A stretch of 64,000 bases of DNA from Ligula intestinalis (taxonomy: Eukaryota > Platyhelminthes > Cestoda > Diphyllobothriidea > Diphyllobothriidae), in NCBI GenBank assembly GCA_036362985.1, contig JAYGXS010000005.1:47265341-47329340 (forward strand). Reading direction: 5' to 3'. Position 1 is the stretch's first letter, and every line of letters begins with the position of its first letter. Below, in pieces: positions 1 through 10,440 of this stretch. The translations under genes and the position numbers were made by a program. The notes under the pieces were generated by a model that was not told the origin of the DNA, searched no databases, and was given only the letters and a program-made list of their open reading frames with translations.

Positions 1-5
1 CCGGA

Positions 6-302
6 ATGCCAAGCTTCGAGGAATTCTCGTGCCTGCCTTGTATCGGCCGTGGTGACCACTTCAGTTCCATCCCAATTGAAACGGTGGTCATTGTCAATGG
101 AGTGCGCGAACAGGAGAGACAAAGGGTCAGGTCTACGGATGGCCAGTTGATGTTCATGTATTCTGGACCCCAGTTTCCGACCCGTAAGGCCAACCAAGTC
201 TTTAATAACAGGGAGTCTTACCTACCAATCGCTGAGGATCCAAGGAAAAAACAGGTCGTAGCCGTCAAGAAAAAGTTGAATGAGCTTACCAGACTGATCT
301 GA
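6..302 (+). CDS. Unrecognised 98-codon open frame, doubtful
   Basis: This open frame of 98 codons runs into the first arm of a foldback repeat at its stop. I recognise no domain. The composition is ordinary, with a basic, charged C-terminal third rich in Lys and Arg. It lies 3' of the TEAD gene, next to Penelope-like debris, and no splice sites or poly(A) signal single it out. It could be a transposon-derived frame cut by the window edge, or chance. Confidence 0.12.
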   Translation: MPSFEEFSCLPCIGRGDHFSSIPIETVVIVNGVREQERQRVRSTDGQLMFMYSGPQFPTRKANQVFNNRESYLPIAEDPRKKQVVAVKKKLNELTRLI

Positions 303-715
303 GCTGTCGGGCTCTGGCGGGAGTCCGTCGTCAGATGTAAACCCTCAACGAAAAGCAAGCAACAGTTATAGGGGGCAGGAACCAATCAACTGTTGAAGGG
401 GAAGGGGGGAAGGAGGGCGAAGGGTAGGGTAGGGGGGAGGAGGAGTGGGCAAGGGGTAGAGGAGGAGGGGGGAGACTCATTAATCACCAGTTTCGGTCGT
501 GCGTATATGCCTGCGGAAAGCGATGTAGGCGGGTGCCAACTCAGTGCACCGGTTGATTGAGTTGTCATCCGAGGCCCAGGTTTCAACTAACTCGCCCTCC
601 CTCCCCTTTTCCCTCTAACAGTTGATTGGTTCCTGTCTCCTATAACTGTTGCTCGCCTTTCGTTGACGGTTTATCTCTGACGCTGGACTCCCGCTAGAGC
701 CCAACAGCTCAGATG
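298..715. repeat. Foldback element, copy 1, about 100-bp inverted arms
   Basis: Bases 298-402 reappear as the reverse complement at about 612-715. Both arms share the series GAGCTGT, GGGCTCT, GCGGGAGTCC, CAACGAAA, GCAACAGTTATA and ACCAATCAACTGTT, at roughly 80-85% identity. The middle holds a G-rich/C-poor purine run (about 400-475). A second, more diverged copy lies at 4724-5024. The similarity between copies continues about 60 bp past the right end, so the true unit is longer. The arm ends carry a CTGACGA...GACAGCTC pattern that resembles a worn hammerhead core, which suggests this is the pseudo-LTR pair of another Penelope-like subfamily. Confidence 0.7.
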
Positions 716-819
716 CATAAAATTACGATTTCGGTGATTGCAACGACTTCTTCTAGAGGAATACCTGGGACATGCGAACCATTGCCTCTATTCGTAACTG
801 CCCTTCTGACTTATGCGAT

Positions 820-1640
820 GGGACTTTTCTTGGATGTCCTCCTAAGTAGCGTCCGAAGGAGCGTTTATCGTAAGAAAACCGGATCCAAAAGTACCCAAAC
901 TTTAACAGTGTTGTACCCATCCAACAGAAGCGTTACTTGATCCGCTGTTTAACGCAAAGAGCCAGAAAAATTTTCTGTGCAGATACTTTAAAAAATGGAG
1001 CTCCAAAAACTCCAGCACATGCTACGAGAGAATGGGTATCCGGACAAATTCATCCTGAAGAAAATGATGGAGAAAGTACCAAAGCCCACTACACCCACTG
1101 TAGAAAAGAAGACTCTATTCCTTACAGTTCCCTTTCAAGGGAACGCAGCAAGCGAACTTCTCAGCAGACTTCTCAACCAAGCCATGGCATTAACCTTCAC
1201 AGCATCGAACGTTTGAGTGTTATTCTCAACAAACCCGGTCCTGCACGGCGAAGGTAAAGATAGGCTGCCAACTCAGACCACTTCTATGTGCGTATACTCA
1301 TTCACTTGTTCCTGTGGAACAGGTTATATCGTTTGCACGAGTCGGCGCTTATCAAAAAGAATATGGGAGCGCCTCCTGGCATAGCTGGCCAAACGCGAAG
1401 TCAAAAGCATCAACAGCTCTATCGTTGCCCACATGGTTGAATCCGGACATCGTGTGGACCCCAGCGAAGCCCTTAAGGTAATTTACAGGGTCTCGCTAAA
1501 CTACCCAAAGTCCCTGGGTCAACATTTGCTAGCAACAACAGAAGCGACCGCGATCCGGTTGAGAAAGCCGGTCTTGTGCGCACAGAAGAAACTCCTACAG
1601 GCCCCGAGCTTGGCATGGCCAACGGTTACGTAACAACCTG
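820..1640 (+). pseudogene. Penelope-like element fragment: RT C-terminus and GIY-YIG endonuclease
   Basis: A broken retrotransposon polyprotein. Translation starts with FLDVLL (end of the reverse transcriptase palm/thumb), then IRCLTQRARKIFCADTL, LQHMLRENGYPDKFI and LFLTVPFQGNAASELL, the usual linker of Penelope-like elements. It ends in a GIY-YIG endonuclease beginning MCVYSFTCSCG. The GIY-YIG core reads GYIVCTSRRL where the family normally has GYIGRT, so the loop glycine and arginine are changed. A TAG stop lies at 1382-1384. The reading frame changes near 913 and again in the A-rich run before 995. The element is dead, truncated at its 5' end, and lies 3' of the TEAD gene. Confidence 0.85.
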
Positions 1641-1850
1641 CATCTTTTCGCGCTTTCTACTGTTTCAATCGTCCCCCATCCCCTGTCCGGACTCAACAAA
1701 CCCTGATGACTATCAACTCCACGCTCTCTCGCCTAGCCCCATGACTTATTTGCGTTTTGTGATATAATAATTACCAGCATACCATTTTCACAATCCCCAA
1801 AGACGACAAACAAGAAGGTACGAGGACATGGACCAATTTATATTGAGACT

Positions 1851-1884
1851 GACGTTTCGGACACTCTCTCGGTTCCATCATCAG
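1851..1884 (-). ncRNA. Hammerhead-ribozyme-like core, reduced stem III
   Basis: On the minus strand the series is CTGATGA, a GGA...TCC stem II with an ACCGAGAGAGTG loop region, then GAAACGTC. CUGAUGA and GAAA are the invariant hammerhead core and GUC is the usual cleavage triplet. ACT before and AGT after the core can pair as the base of stem I. Stem III is only ACGT, too short to close by itself. This is the compact form known from Penelope-like elements, thought to act as a dimer. The core is intact here. Confidence 0.75.
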
Positions 1885-2135
1885 AGTAACTGGGTGGTTG
1901 TTCCTGTTCGCCGGGACTGTTGCAGCCTTACCGCGTGCCTTTTATTATATCTGCGCTCGAGGCATGAACTTGGAGCTGCATGATCAATATTGATTGACCA
2001 TTGTATTGATCGTTGGTGAGCTCATGTGATTTCTGATCACTTATCGGCTGTCGCAAGTCAGCGTGCTGGCTGACGTGTTCATCGTCGACTGACGAGTGTT
2101 TCTGCCCGCTGAAAGACGGAAATATAAGGACAACG

Positions 2136-3042
2136 GCCTACCGCAAGGCAACCAATACCATGCGTATCCTCCACTTCAAAAGCAACCACCCCATCTGTCA
2201 CAAACGCAGTTGTGTTAGAACCTTATTCCAACGCGTTCAGACACACTGCAGCGACGAAAGTGGGGAAAAGGAGGAGATTATGTATCTCCATGCTCTATTT
2301 CAGGCCAACGGTTATCCTATGTCCTTTGTACTTAAGTGTCTTAAGGGCGCCACCTTGAGCGGTCGAAGGGAGAAGACCCTAAGTTCCGGCTCGCAATCCC
2401 CTATGAAAAAAAAATGCATTAGAGGTAGCTGCTAGAATCCTGAAGCCATTCGGGATCGGTGTGGCTCATAGGCCTGAGTCAAACATCAGACAGCAAATAA
2501 TGTGGCCAAAAGACCCACTACCGGTAACAGAACAATCTGGTATGTTCTTCAGCATACCGTGCCAAGACTGTGATGCAAGGTATGTTGGTGAAACGGGCAA
2601 ACGCCTGGGCACAAGATTGCACAAGCATCAGCAGGCAATCGACCGCAACGATAAACAGTCTATGGTCTATGCCCACGCACAGCAGAAGATACACGTCTTC
2701 GCCTTTAAAAAAGCAAGGGTCCTGGCTCGAGCCAATGAAAAAATGGCTAGATTGCTGCTGGAAAGTTGGTCTTCGACTGGCACACTTGACAGAGACATAG
2801 ACCTCCACCCCGCCTACCAGGCGTTATGCAAAAGGCTCGAGTCAGTTCGAACAAGGCCAACAAGAAAACAAAATAAATTCAAGTGTGGAATAAAACCAGC
2901 CTCGGCGGTACAAATTGGGAAGCCGGCCAGGCACCTAATCACCGCCGCGCCCACGAGGTTGAGATCAACTCAGGTGGGCCGGAACACTTGTCAGTCGACG
3001 AAAAACACGTCAGCCAGCACGCTGACTTGCAATAGCCGATAA
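2136..3042 (+). pseudogene. Penelope-like element 1 ORF: RT end, linker, GIY-YIG endonuclease
   Basis: The frame enters at YRKATNTM and continues through SNHPICHKRSCVRTLF and NGYPMSFVLKCL, the region after the reverse transcriptase palm. A run of nine A (about 2405-2414) shifts the frame, after which ALEVAARILKPFGIG leads into the endonuclease. There the GIY-YIG loop RYVGETGKRLGTRL, a CQDC pair and the late LLLESWSSTG are all intact. The frame remains open to 3042, extending into the right pseudo-LTR. With the fingers and palm missing, the element could not move alone, but the endonuclease half is among the best preserved in the window. Confidence 0.85.
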
Positions 3043-3198
3043 ATGAGCAGAAATCACACGAGCTCACCAGCGATCAATATTACGGTCAATCAATATCGAT
3101 CAGGCAGGTCCAAGTTCGTGTGTCGAGTGCGGATGTAATAACAGGCACGCGGCAAGGCTGCAACAGTCCTGGCAAACAGGAACAACAACCCAGTTACT

Positions 3199-3232
3199 CT
3201 GACGATGGAACCGAGAGAGTGCCCGAAACGTC
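3199..3232 (+). ncRNA. Hammerhead-like core in right pseudo-LTR, one core change
   Basis: Partner of the minus-strand motif at 1851-1884. It reads CTGACGA, where the consensus is CTGATGA, then the same stem II and loop, then GAAACGTC at 3225-3232. The U-to-C change lies in the catalytic core and should weaken or abolish cleavage. Confidence 0.65.
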
Positions 3233-4096
3233 CGTCTCAAAATAAATTGGTCCATGTCCTCGTACCTGCTTCTTCCTCTTCTTTGGGGGATTGTGAGAAT
3301 GATATGATATCTGGACTTCGGATCTTCACGCATATTGAATTACCAGCATGTTACTTTTTTTACCCCTCCCTATATAAATGTAACGGCCCGAAGAAAATTT
3401 ATCGAAAGCTATGTATGCTCGCCAAATACCCTTCTCAATTCTCTGATGGTTAATATTTACATATTTAAAATAAGTTGAGTTAGTTTCTTCATATTTCAAT
3501 TTTACATGCGGAAGCATGCATGCAGGAAAGTTGGCGCAGATGGGGTTTAATAAGAAATTAATGGTTAAGATGGCGCCTAGTTGATGGGGGAGGTAGGGAA
3601 GTAGCTGTGGTTTCCAGGATGTTGTATTGGCAAGACACCGATTGCAAATATATCACAACTGCAACATTCTAAAAAGGGTACGCTTTCAAAGAAGACCCCT
3701 CAGCTGTGCAAGTTCGAGGTTTGCTGATATGGATGCGCTCTCGCGTGGGATGATAATTCACGTGTAATGTACGGCGCGAAATGCCTTTGAAAGAGGAGGA
3801 GGAAGAAGAATAAGAAGTAGGGGAAGAAATAAAACCAGTTTAAAATGAACAATATCACATGATAGCTAAATACAGACCGCGTGGGAGTTTACACTGGGTA
3901 AGTTGGTCGGTGCGGGAAGGCGTCCGATAAGCAGGAGACTGGGCGCTTAAAAAGGTGATGATATTTCAGACAACCAGGTCTGACGACTTTTTCAGGCCGT
4001 TGCTAGTGGCCCTGAGCGGAAAGAACGTCAAAAATAAGTTAAAGGCCAGGGCAGCTTGAGGGCGGGATGCGGGAGGGAACAAGGGGAGGGAGGCCA

Positions 4097-4102
4097 TTTA
4101 TT
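4097..4102 (-). promoter_or_regulatory. Candidate poly(A) signal of TEAD
   Basis: AATAAA on the minus strand, 131 bases past the TEAD stop codon at 4233-4235. It is the nearest such hexamer downstream of the stop and its spacing suits a short 3' UTR. Assigned by position only. Confidence 0.45.
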
Positions 4103-4232
4103 CGGGACTGAGGGACCTCGTTGAACCAATTGCAGGAAGCCTGGCAATTCCGGTTACAGCACAGTGTGTTTGACGCCGTGGATTTGAAAAATTCCCAGCG
4201 GCGTTTGTGGCTGTGGGTTAAAAGCGCCCTGT

Positions 4233-4388
4233 TCAATTGCCGCTCGGAGATGTGCCACGTCCATTGGACAGATTGGCAGGTCTGGCCAATCGGTAGATGT
4301 GATGTAGAGGACCACGTTGGGATTTTGACACCTCCAGGATGTAGGCAATGCCCAGAAGAAATTCCTCCGTGTTCTTATTTGTCACAGT
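4233..4388 (-). CDS. TEAD: TEAD transcription factor, last coding exon
   Basis: C-terminal end of the YAP-binding domain of a TEAD/Scalloped factor. The exon opens after a ...TTTGTAG acceptor and encodes TVTNKNTEEFLLGIAYILEV then SKSQRGPLHHIYRL. This matches the family's VTNRDTQE..LLCIAYVFEVS...HHIYRL block. The Tyr in HHIYRL corresponds to human TEAD1 Tyr421, whose change to His disrupts YAP/TAZ binding in a human eye disease. Vertebrate TEADs stop three residues after HHIYRL, whereas this exon adds 17 (ARPANLSNGRGTSPSGN) before TGA at 4235-4233. It has 52 codons including the stop and starts in phase 0, agreeing with the preceding exon. Confidence 0.93.
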   Translation of the reverse strand, partial: TVTNKNTEEFLLGIAYILEVSKSQRGPLHHIYRLARPANLSNGRGTSPSGN

Positions 4389-4608
4389 CTACAAATACAG
4401 CCAGAGGTTTAAAGTTTAAAAAAAACGGACTTGACAAACATAGGCGGAAAAAGAAGAATGGGACAGTTTCGCCCGCTAGTGTGGGCTCTGAGGCGGAAGT
4501 AGCGTGTGTTTGCGTGCCCCATTCAGTGTGAGCCCGTCTCATTAAAAGTTCAACTTATCGACCTCATCATTCGGCCTAAAGGTCACGTGCAAAAAACTGT
4601 CTACCTTT

Positions 4609-4628
4609 TGTGTGTGTGTGTGTGTGTG
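4609..4628. repeat. (GT)10 microsatellite
   Basis: An uninterrupted TG run of about 20 bases inside the last TEAD intron. Confidence 0.9.
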
Positions 4629-4723
4629 CTTGTCTACGCCTTTTTGACAACCACCCTTTGTGGCATGACAACTCGAATATAGGCAGCGAAGAGGAAGTCT
4701 TGTCGGAATCAGGTTTTGATTAG

Positions 4724-5024
4724 TCTGAGCCTTCGAACTCTTACTAAAGCCCATCGACAGAGGTAAAAGCGCTAAGAAAAAGCAAGCGACATTTATACAG
4801 GCGTTAGCTAATCAACCCGCAGTGAAGTCTGCGCCTCAGATGATAACTCAGTTAATCGATTTATCGATTTGGCGCAGGAAAACATCACACTCCGCAGGTA
4901 TCTCCGGACGTCCCTGACGTTACTGGTGGTTAATTTGGCCCTGCCGACTTAAACTGCTGCTTGTCTTTTGTTGACGCCTATATCTATGATGATGAGCTCC
5001 AGTAAGGGTTCAACAGCTCAGACG
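4724..5024. repeat. Foldback element, copy 2
   Basis: Diverged copy of the element at 298-715, in the same order: GAGC...ACTC, GGTAAAAGCGCTAAGAAAAAGC, GCCTCAGATGATAACTCA, then the right arm CTGCTTGTCTTTTGTTGACG and CAACAGCTCAG. The right end carries TGATGATGAGCTCC...AACAGCTC, again like a worn hammerhead core. Similarity to copy 1 continues past the end, to about 5080. Confidence 0.6.
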
Positions 5025-5439
5025 GATATAACCATGGTGCCGGTGATCGACATGCCTCCTACTTTTTTACCTATACACACATGCGGGATGTGAATATTTG
5101 CCCCAAATCAAACTATGCGCAACACGACACTAAAATTTCATACATCACCAAATAATAATAATAATTCCAAGATTATGCAGAGAAACATTTGGTTCAGTAT
5201 AAAAAAAACAATGTTTCCTGTGTACTCTGCAAAAACGTAGATTTTACGTCACCATGATATGTCTTAAGCGCGTGAAGCAGCATCTAAAAATGAACTTTAG
5301 TTGGAAACTGGCAGCTAAAAGCTTCCTTGCTAACATAGTACAATGAGGAAATCGCGTTCGCAAAGACGTCACTGCAAAATGGAAAGCAGGACTCACAGGA
5401 AAAAAGCAAAGCTTTCGAAAAATATGTCGTAAAGCTGAC

Positions 5440-5690
5440 TTAGATGGCCAGTGTAATCGAAATTGCTATTCCCATATTCGGTGTTGAGACTCACTTTAGC
5501 AAAAGCAACTCGCCACTTGGGGGACACACAGGCTAACGCGTTTTCTAACGCTTGCGCCAGGGAGCCACAAGCATCAAACCCCAAGTCCAGCACGGTTGAT
5601 AAAAGTTCAGTAGGCCAATGCGCGCACGTTGGCCATCGTGCAATTAGCACACAAGTGAGTAATTATCCTCGATAGGGGAGTCATTAATTG
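5440..5690 (+). pseudogene. Penelope-like element fragment, C-terminal tail
   Basis: Only the end of the endonuclease ORF survives. FPYSVLRLTLAKATRHLGD matches the tail of the copy at 19585-20060 (NPYSVLRLNLAK...). There is no catalytic part. It lies inside the last TEAD intron, just upstream of a gypsy-like LTR. Confidence 0.6.
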
Positions 5691-5803
5691 TCATAGATAT
5701 GCAGTAGCACAGCCACTCTATCCAATAAATACTATTCATTAGGAGAACCGAGCACGTCACCCCGGCAGAGAGACATTCGAGGTCACGCCGGAAAAGTCAA
5801 CCT

Positions 5804-6267
5804 TGTAACAGCGGGAGGTGTTGGGATGATCGAGCACGTCAGACAGACAGAAAATACGAGGTCACATGAGGCCAGTCCGGCGCATACAGAGAACGGGCCA
5901 AGTCACGCGACCTCCAAAGAGCCGACATTATGCCAGGAAAAAGAAGGCACAACCGAAGCCAGATGGCCCTGAAGCCGAGTTGCTAATATCAGTGAGGTCA
6001 CGATGCACGGAGCATGTTAGCGAGTGTGCGTATGGCCACTTGGAGAGCCAATGGAGAGCAACGATGACTGCCCCTTAAATAGCGAGGCAGCCAGCAGAAC
6101 GGGGACCCTGTTGTGGGACACGCTGCCGACGACCCGAGACTGCTGCCGAAGCGAGACCGACCACAGAAGTCAAGCTGCTGGACACACGGAGCAGAGTTGA
6201 TGTATTTGTACAAGTGACAGTAAAGTACTGGCTGTTATCCTGTCTTCCCTGTCTTCCCTCCCTAACA
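5804..6267 (+). mobile_element. Probable solo LTR of a gypsy-like retrotransposon
   Basis: A 464-bp block starting TGTAACAGCGGG and ending CCTAACA, the TG...CA form of LTRs. Its first 25 bases resemble the sequence at 18856 that directly follows a gypsy-like polyprotein tail. It contains a CTTAAATA promoter-like motif near 6074. No matching second LTR and no clear target-site duplication are visible, so the right boundary is provisional. A roughly 45-base segment (GAGCACGTCA...CGAGGTCAC) occurs just outside the left end at 5748 and again inside at 5831, suggesting a local duplication. Confidence 0.55.
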
Positions 6268-7269
6268 CGTACTGGGAGACATAACCGGTGTTTGCACAGG
6301 AACACACCAGGTTTCAACACTATTGTCTCCGATGACGGACACACAAGGGAAGCCAAAAAGTCAGGCAAATAGAGTTCCTTTTCCTAGCTATGACATCTGC
6401 TTCTTCTTGATGACTAGTATGGCTCCGTAAAGAAGATGTGAAAATAGGCACACCCCGCCCATGTAACATAAGTGGAACTGTACACGAGTTCAGGAAGAGT
6501 TTATACTCCCTGTTCTACCTTTTTGAGGTATTTCTAACTCAAGCCTTCAGCGGACCATTAACTTCAACCCTTACCCTACCCAACTAGACGTGGTCCTGAC
6601 TAACCAGTTTAGCTAACCATAACTCGAACTATTACCATAATCAGATTTTCACTGAATTTTGACTGTGTTGCACACGTATTTCAGATGGTTCTTGTTCTCT
6701 TATCTCGTTCAGGGGGCCAACTACCTAATTAACTACGAATACGTGAGTGAACGCACTAGAAAGTTCGATCTCTAGCTAAGTAAACGGAGTATGTCAGTAA
6801 CTGGGAGTTAGTAATTCCTTTAAAATTGACTTTGTTGATGAAATACTCCCGTTGTGGTTAAATTTCTACATGTCCAGAGAAGTTCCTGCTCTCTGCAAAA
6901 CACCCGGGGTAGATATGCACACAGTTCCCAGGCATATCAGGTAATCTGAAGGTGTTTTCCACAGATGATTACACTGGATTTCCCAGATCACTTGCGATTG
7001 CGATTCAAGGAAAAAAACTGCTGCCTCTGCAGTGAATAAAAATCCTCGCCATACCTTTCACTGTTTTTCTACATTCACAAAGTTGGAGTAATGATATAAG
7101 AGGAAGCCGAGGAAGTCACTCGAGGGAACAAAACTGCATACAAATACGACCAAGGAGATTATACGGCGAGGACCAGATATTGGTGGCTATAAAGAATAGG
7201 GATTTGATAAATGACCTAATCGAATTTGTTTCTCTTCCTCTTCCTGCTGGGCTGTTCCTTGATAAGATG

Positions 7270-7345
7270 TACATAAGATCACTGACACAGGAACTTTATT
7301 TGGCCCACGTTTCGCATTTTCTCTCGAACTCATCATCAGAAAGAG
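7270..7345 (-). ncRNA. Pseudo-LTR remnant with hammerhead-like core
   Basis: On the minus strand CTGATGA (7339-7333) is followed by TGAGTTCGAGAGAAAATGC, then GAAACGTG (7313-7306) and GGCCAAATAAAG, the same order as in the Penelope-like pseudo-LTRs. The cleavage triplet reads GTG instead of GTC, which hammerheads do not normally cut. It lies in the sense orientation of the TEAD transcript. No coding part is attached. Confidence 0.55.
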
Positions 7346-8660
7346 CGGAAACAGTTCATTGTTAATTACGGCAATCCAGAAGATGGGGTTAGATCTGTCC
7401 ATATAAAAGATGTGGGTTTCATATAAACCTCTAAGGTTTTGAGTATTTTATTAAAATATCCGCTGGTCTCAGTGAGTAAAGTAATTTTCGCTGAAAATTT
7501 TCGACTTTCACTTTCAAAATAAAGCGTGTTTATTCTTCTGCCACCAACGAGGCAACGCGAAGCAGGTTCCAATACGTAGATATCAAATGTACGAGGTTGA
7601 CTCACATTTCTTCTAAATACGGTGTTATAATGGAAGCCGGTACTTTCGCCCGTCATCCCCAGGAGAGCCGTTGACATGGTGGAGTATCACACAAGTGTGG
7701 GGAAGCCTGGGCATTTTCCATTCATGAATTTGCGAATATTGCAGCAATCCCGTTAGGGCAGTGCACTTGCGATCGTCTCCTACGAACACTGCCTGCGAAC
7801 ATTTAGTCTATAAATAACAACTAGCTCCACGAACACACATGTTTCTGCGTAGTTTGGTCAGGCATTTCCAGCCTCCTGCCTATGCTCTAAGGGAGTGCCA
7901 TCGTGGACTACTCTTACACGGCATGGTTTACATAAGAAATTACAGGGTCCGAAAGTAACTGCGACGTTCAGAACGTAGTAATTACCTGGAAAATAGTCAA
8001 GGCTAAAGCTACGTGGTCCTAGATGCGTTTTTAGACCAGGAACAGCAGAAACAAAACTGACTTTGGAAAACACATCGATCGAAGTTTGTCCGTATACATG
8101 ATGCGTTATGCCGCAAACGCAGTTGTGTACGGCGATCTCTCTATGAATGGGCAGCAACGCATTATACAGTAGTCGCTAAAGACCACACAACTTTCATAAC
8201 TTTGTAAAAGTGTGATCATTACTCGAATATCAGTGTGAATGCATTGAGGAAAACTTACAACTTATAATAAACAGAAATAGGCACGTAAAGTACTTGAAAT
8301 AAATAAAGCAAGTACTAAGTGTTTGCAAAAAAATGTTGTCAATAATCCCGAGGTTCTAGAAACGTAAACAAGAACAATAAATTTAGATATTTTGTCAAGT
8401 TAAACACTTGAAGCAACCAATTTATTTAGATAGAAAGAACTTTTCTTTAGTCAAAATATTCTGTAAATTTAATTGTTACTGGAGAAGTATTTATTGAATA
8501 TCATGGAAAAATTGTCATCATTTTCTTATTTTCAAGTGTCTTCATTGACAAATTCTGCATCTGTTCGACGTTTAGACCAAAACCTTTAAAATAACATAGA
8601 TATAAAGAGCCTTAACAAAAAGAAAATGTTTTTGGATATTAGTTATTAGAATTAAATTTG

Positions 8661-8975
8661 ACTAGAGATGAAAGAACTTTCAGCAGGAGTTTCCTTAATA
8701 GCGCACATATGTTCTTAGATGTTCCTATATCTATTTAAATGCCTACTCAAACGCTTCCCCTTAAGACAGAAACTTGGGGCTTTTTCACATGCGATATCAC
8801 TATCCCATCCTAATCCTTACCCTAACACTCCCCTAACCCTAAACCCAACCCTTCCCTTACCATAAACCTCACCCTTACCCTAACAGAAATTCATTGTGTA
8901 GGCATGTAAATATAAGTAAGAACATATGTGCACTACCTAGGAGTCTCCTGTCGAACTTTCTCTTCTCTTTATAAT
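8661..8975. repeat. Palindromic MITE-like element with telomere-like core
   Basis: Inverted arms of about 80 bp (8661-8748 and 8897-8975) share AGGAG...CC, GCACATATGTTCTTA and ATGCCTAC. Between them, at 8815-8884, lie degenerate CCCTAA/CCTTACC units such as CCTAACCCTAAACCC, resembling the TTAGGG telomere repeat of flatworms. No transposase is present. Target-site duplications could not be fixed. Confidence 0.65.
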
Positions 8976-10043
8976 GTATTATTTTACGCATAAGTGGATT
9001 AATTCAACTTTCTTACATAATCTTGTGAATTCAAAAAAATGACCATTAACATTGCCATTTTTTGTAAAAACTTATTATTCTTCTATCTAGTCCATTTCTT
9101 TATAATGCAAAAGAGGAAAGTAAAGAACACAAAAACTATATTTCTACACGACGTACATTCAATAAGGCCTTCTTTTTCTTAAATTCGCGCTATCATATTC
9201 GACATTTTGCAAATGCCCAAGGACATTTGTGCGCTAAAACAAACTTTTTTACTTTCTTTGTTTTTGTGACAGCATTTTGTGCAGAAAAACTTCACAGGAA
9301 AGCTAAACAGAATTGTTAAACTACAAATTTAAATGTTACTGCAAATAAATGCGATTCCTTCAACTTGGCTTCACTTGAATCTGAATAATTTTGGACAAAC
9401 TTTTCTAGTTCTTGAATGAATATCTTCTAAAACTATTTGTCTTATTTTAGAGTTCCTTCACAGTATAATCAACATGTACGTGCAATTTGATTCTCTCTTT
9501 CATAATAGCATAGGAAATTCCTTCGATATGAGACTACTCCCAATTCCCTCAAAAATAATGGCCATTTCTCTTAGGTAGCCTAACTAAAATGAGGATTTTC
9601 CTAACTGAGGGCTTTCGCAGAATTTAATCAACTGAGTAAATCAAAATAGTGTTAATAAATACACGTTTAAGTACCTAGTCAAATTTTATCATGAAAGTTG
9701 CATGGTCTTTGGTGACATATGTAGTTAGCCGAACGACAAAAGGCCAGAACTCTCTATAAGAGTTACATTAATGGCTCACTACAGTACGTGGAAACCCCAT
9801 CTTTCTGACATCTGGTAATAAGGTTTAAATCGGCGGGGCATATCAGGGTGAATAATAAATTATTTAAAAAATAGAGCCTACGAAAGTAGAAAATAACAGA
9901 TATAATTATTTTAATAACTAGGCATTTAGTGATGGGTTATTTTACCCTGATCTGTTTCAGGATGCACTCACCCTGTTTTTTGATTGTTCGTTTTGCGAGC
10001 TAATTGGAACCCCAATTAGGTATATTGCTCGCTAACTTTTAGT

Positions 10044-10440
10044 AACAATGGTATTTAATGGTATTTACTAACAAACGGAGAGCACACTCACGAAGGCCTT
10101 TTCAGTCTCGTTGGACGTCACCAGGTGGTGGTAGTTCAACTTCAGTGTAGCAGCGGAAATTTCCATCACACTCGAGTTTCAAACCCGAGTCTCTCGGGCC
10201 AGAGGTGAACGCTCAACCTCTGAGCCACGGGTCCGCCATGTTGTCGGTTTGTGATCGCGACTACATAGAAATGGGTTCGCCTCTGGCCGGAGAGACGCGG
10301 GTTAAAAACTCGAGTGTGACGGCAATTTCCGCTGCTACACTGGAGTTGAGCTACCACCACCTGATGACGTCCAACGAGACAGAAAAGGCCTTCGTGAGTA
10401 AGCTCTCCATTTGTCAGTAAATACCATTCAATACCATTGT
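10044..10440. repeat. Two SINE-A copies head to head, about 165-bp inverted arms
   Basis: Arms 10044-10210 and 10275-10440 are about 90% identical as reverse complements. The minus-strand copy keeps a tRNA-like head, with an A-box-like GTGGCTCAGAGGTTGAGCG and a B-box-like GGGTTTGAAACTC, followed by a body with AGCAGCGGAAAT and GACGTCCAACGAGAC. The plus copy is cut in its head. Both carry GGTATTTA at the tail end. The body also matches 23584-23739. An RNA across the pair would fold into a long hairpin. Confidence 0.8.

Larger units (their letters stand above)
1785..3315 (+). mobile_element. Penelope-like element 1 with inverted pseudo-LTRs
   Basis: About 1.5 kb, bounded by arms of about 320 bp in inverted orientation (1785-2105 reversed, 2975-3315 forward). 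The arms share AGTTACTCTGA, GGAACCGAGAGAGTG, CGAAACGTC, TGGTCCATGTCCTCGTACC and CAGCCAGCACGCTGACTTG. The interior keeps only the last part of the reverse transcriptase and the GIY-YIG endonuclease. Inverted pseudo-LTRs are an established Penelope-like arrangement. Each arm holds a hammerhead-like core. The element lies about 0.8 kb beyond the candidate TEAD poly(A) signal. Confidence 0.85.

Noticed and set aside
7366..8157. Minus-strand open frames of about 100 codons in the last TEAD intron
   Set aside because: They showed no TEAD or transposon motif, and the true last exon was found at 4233-4388.
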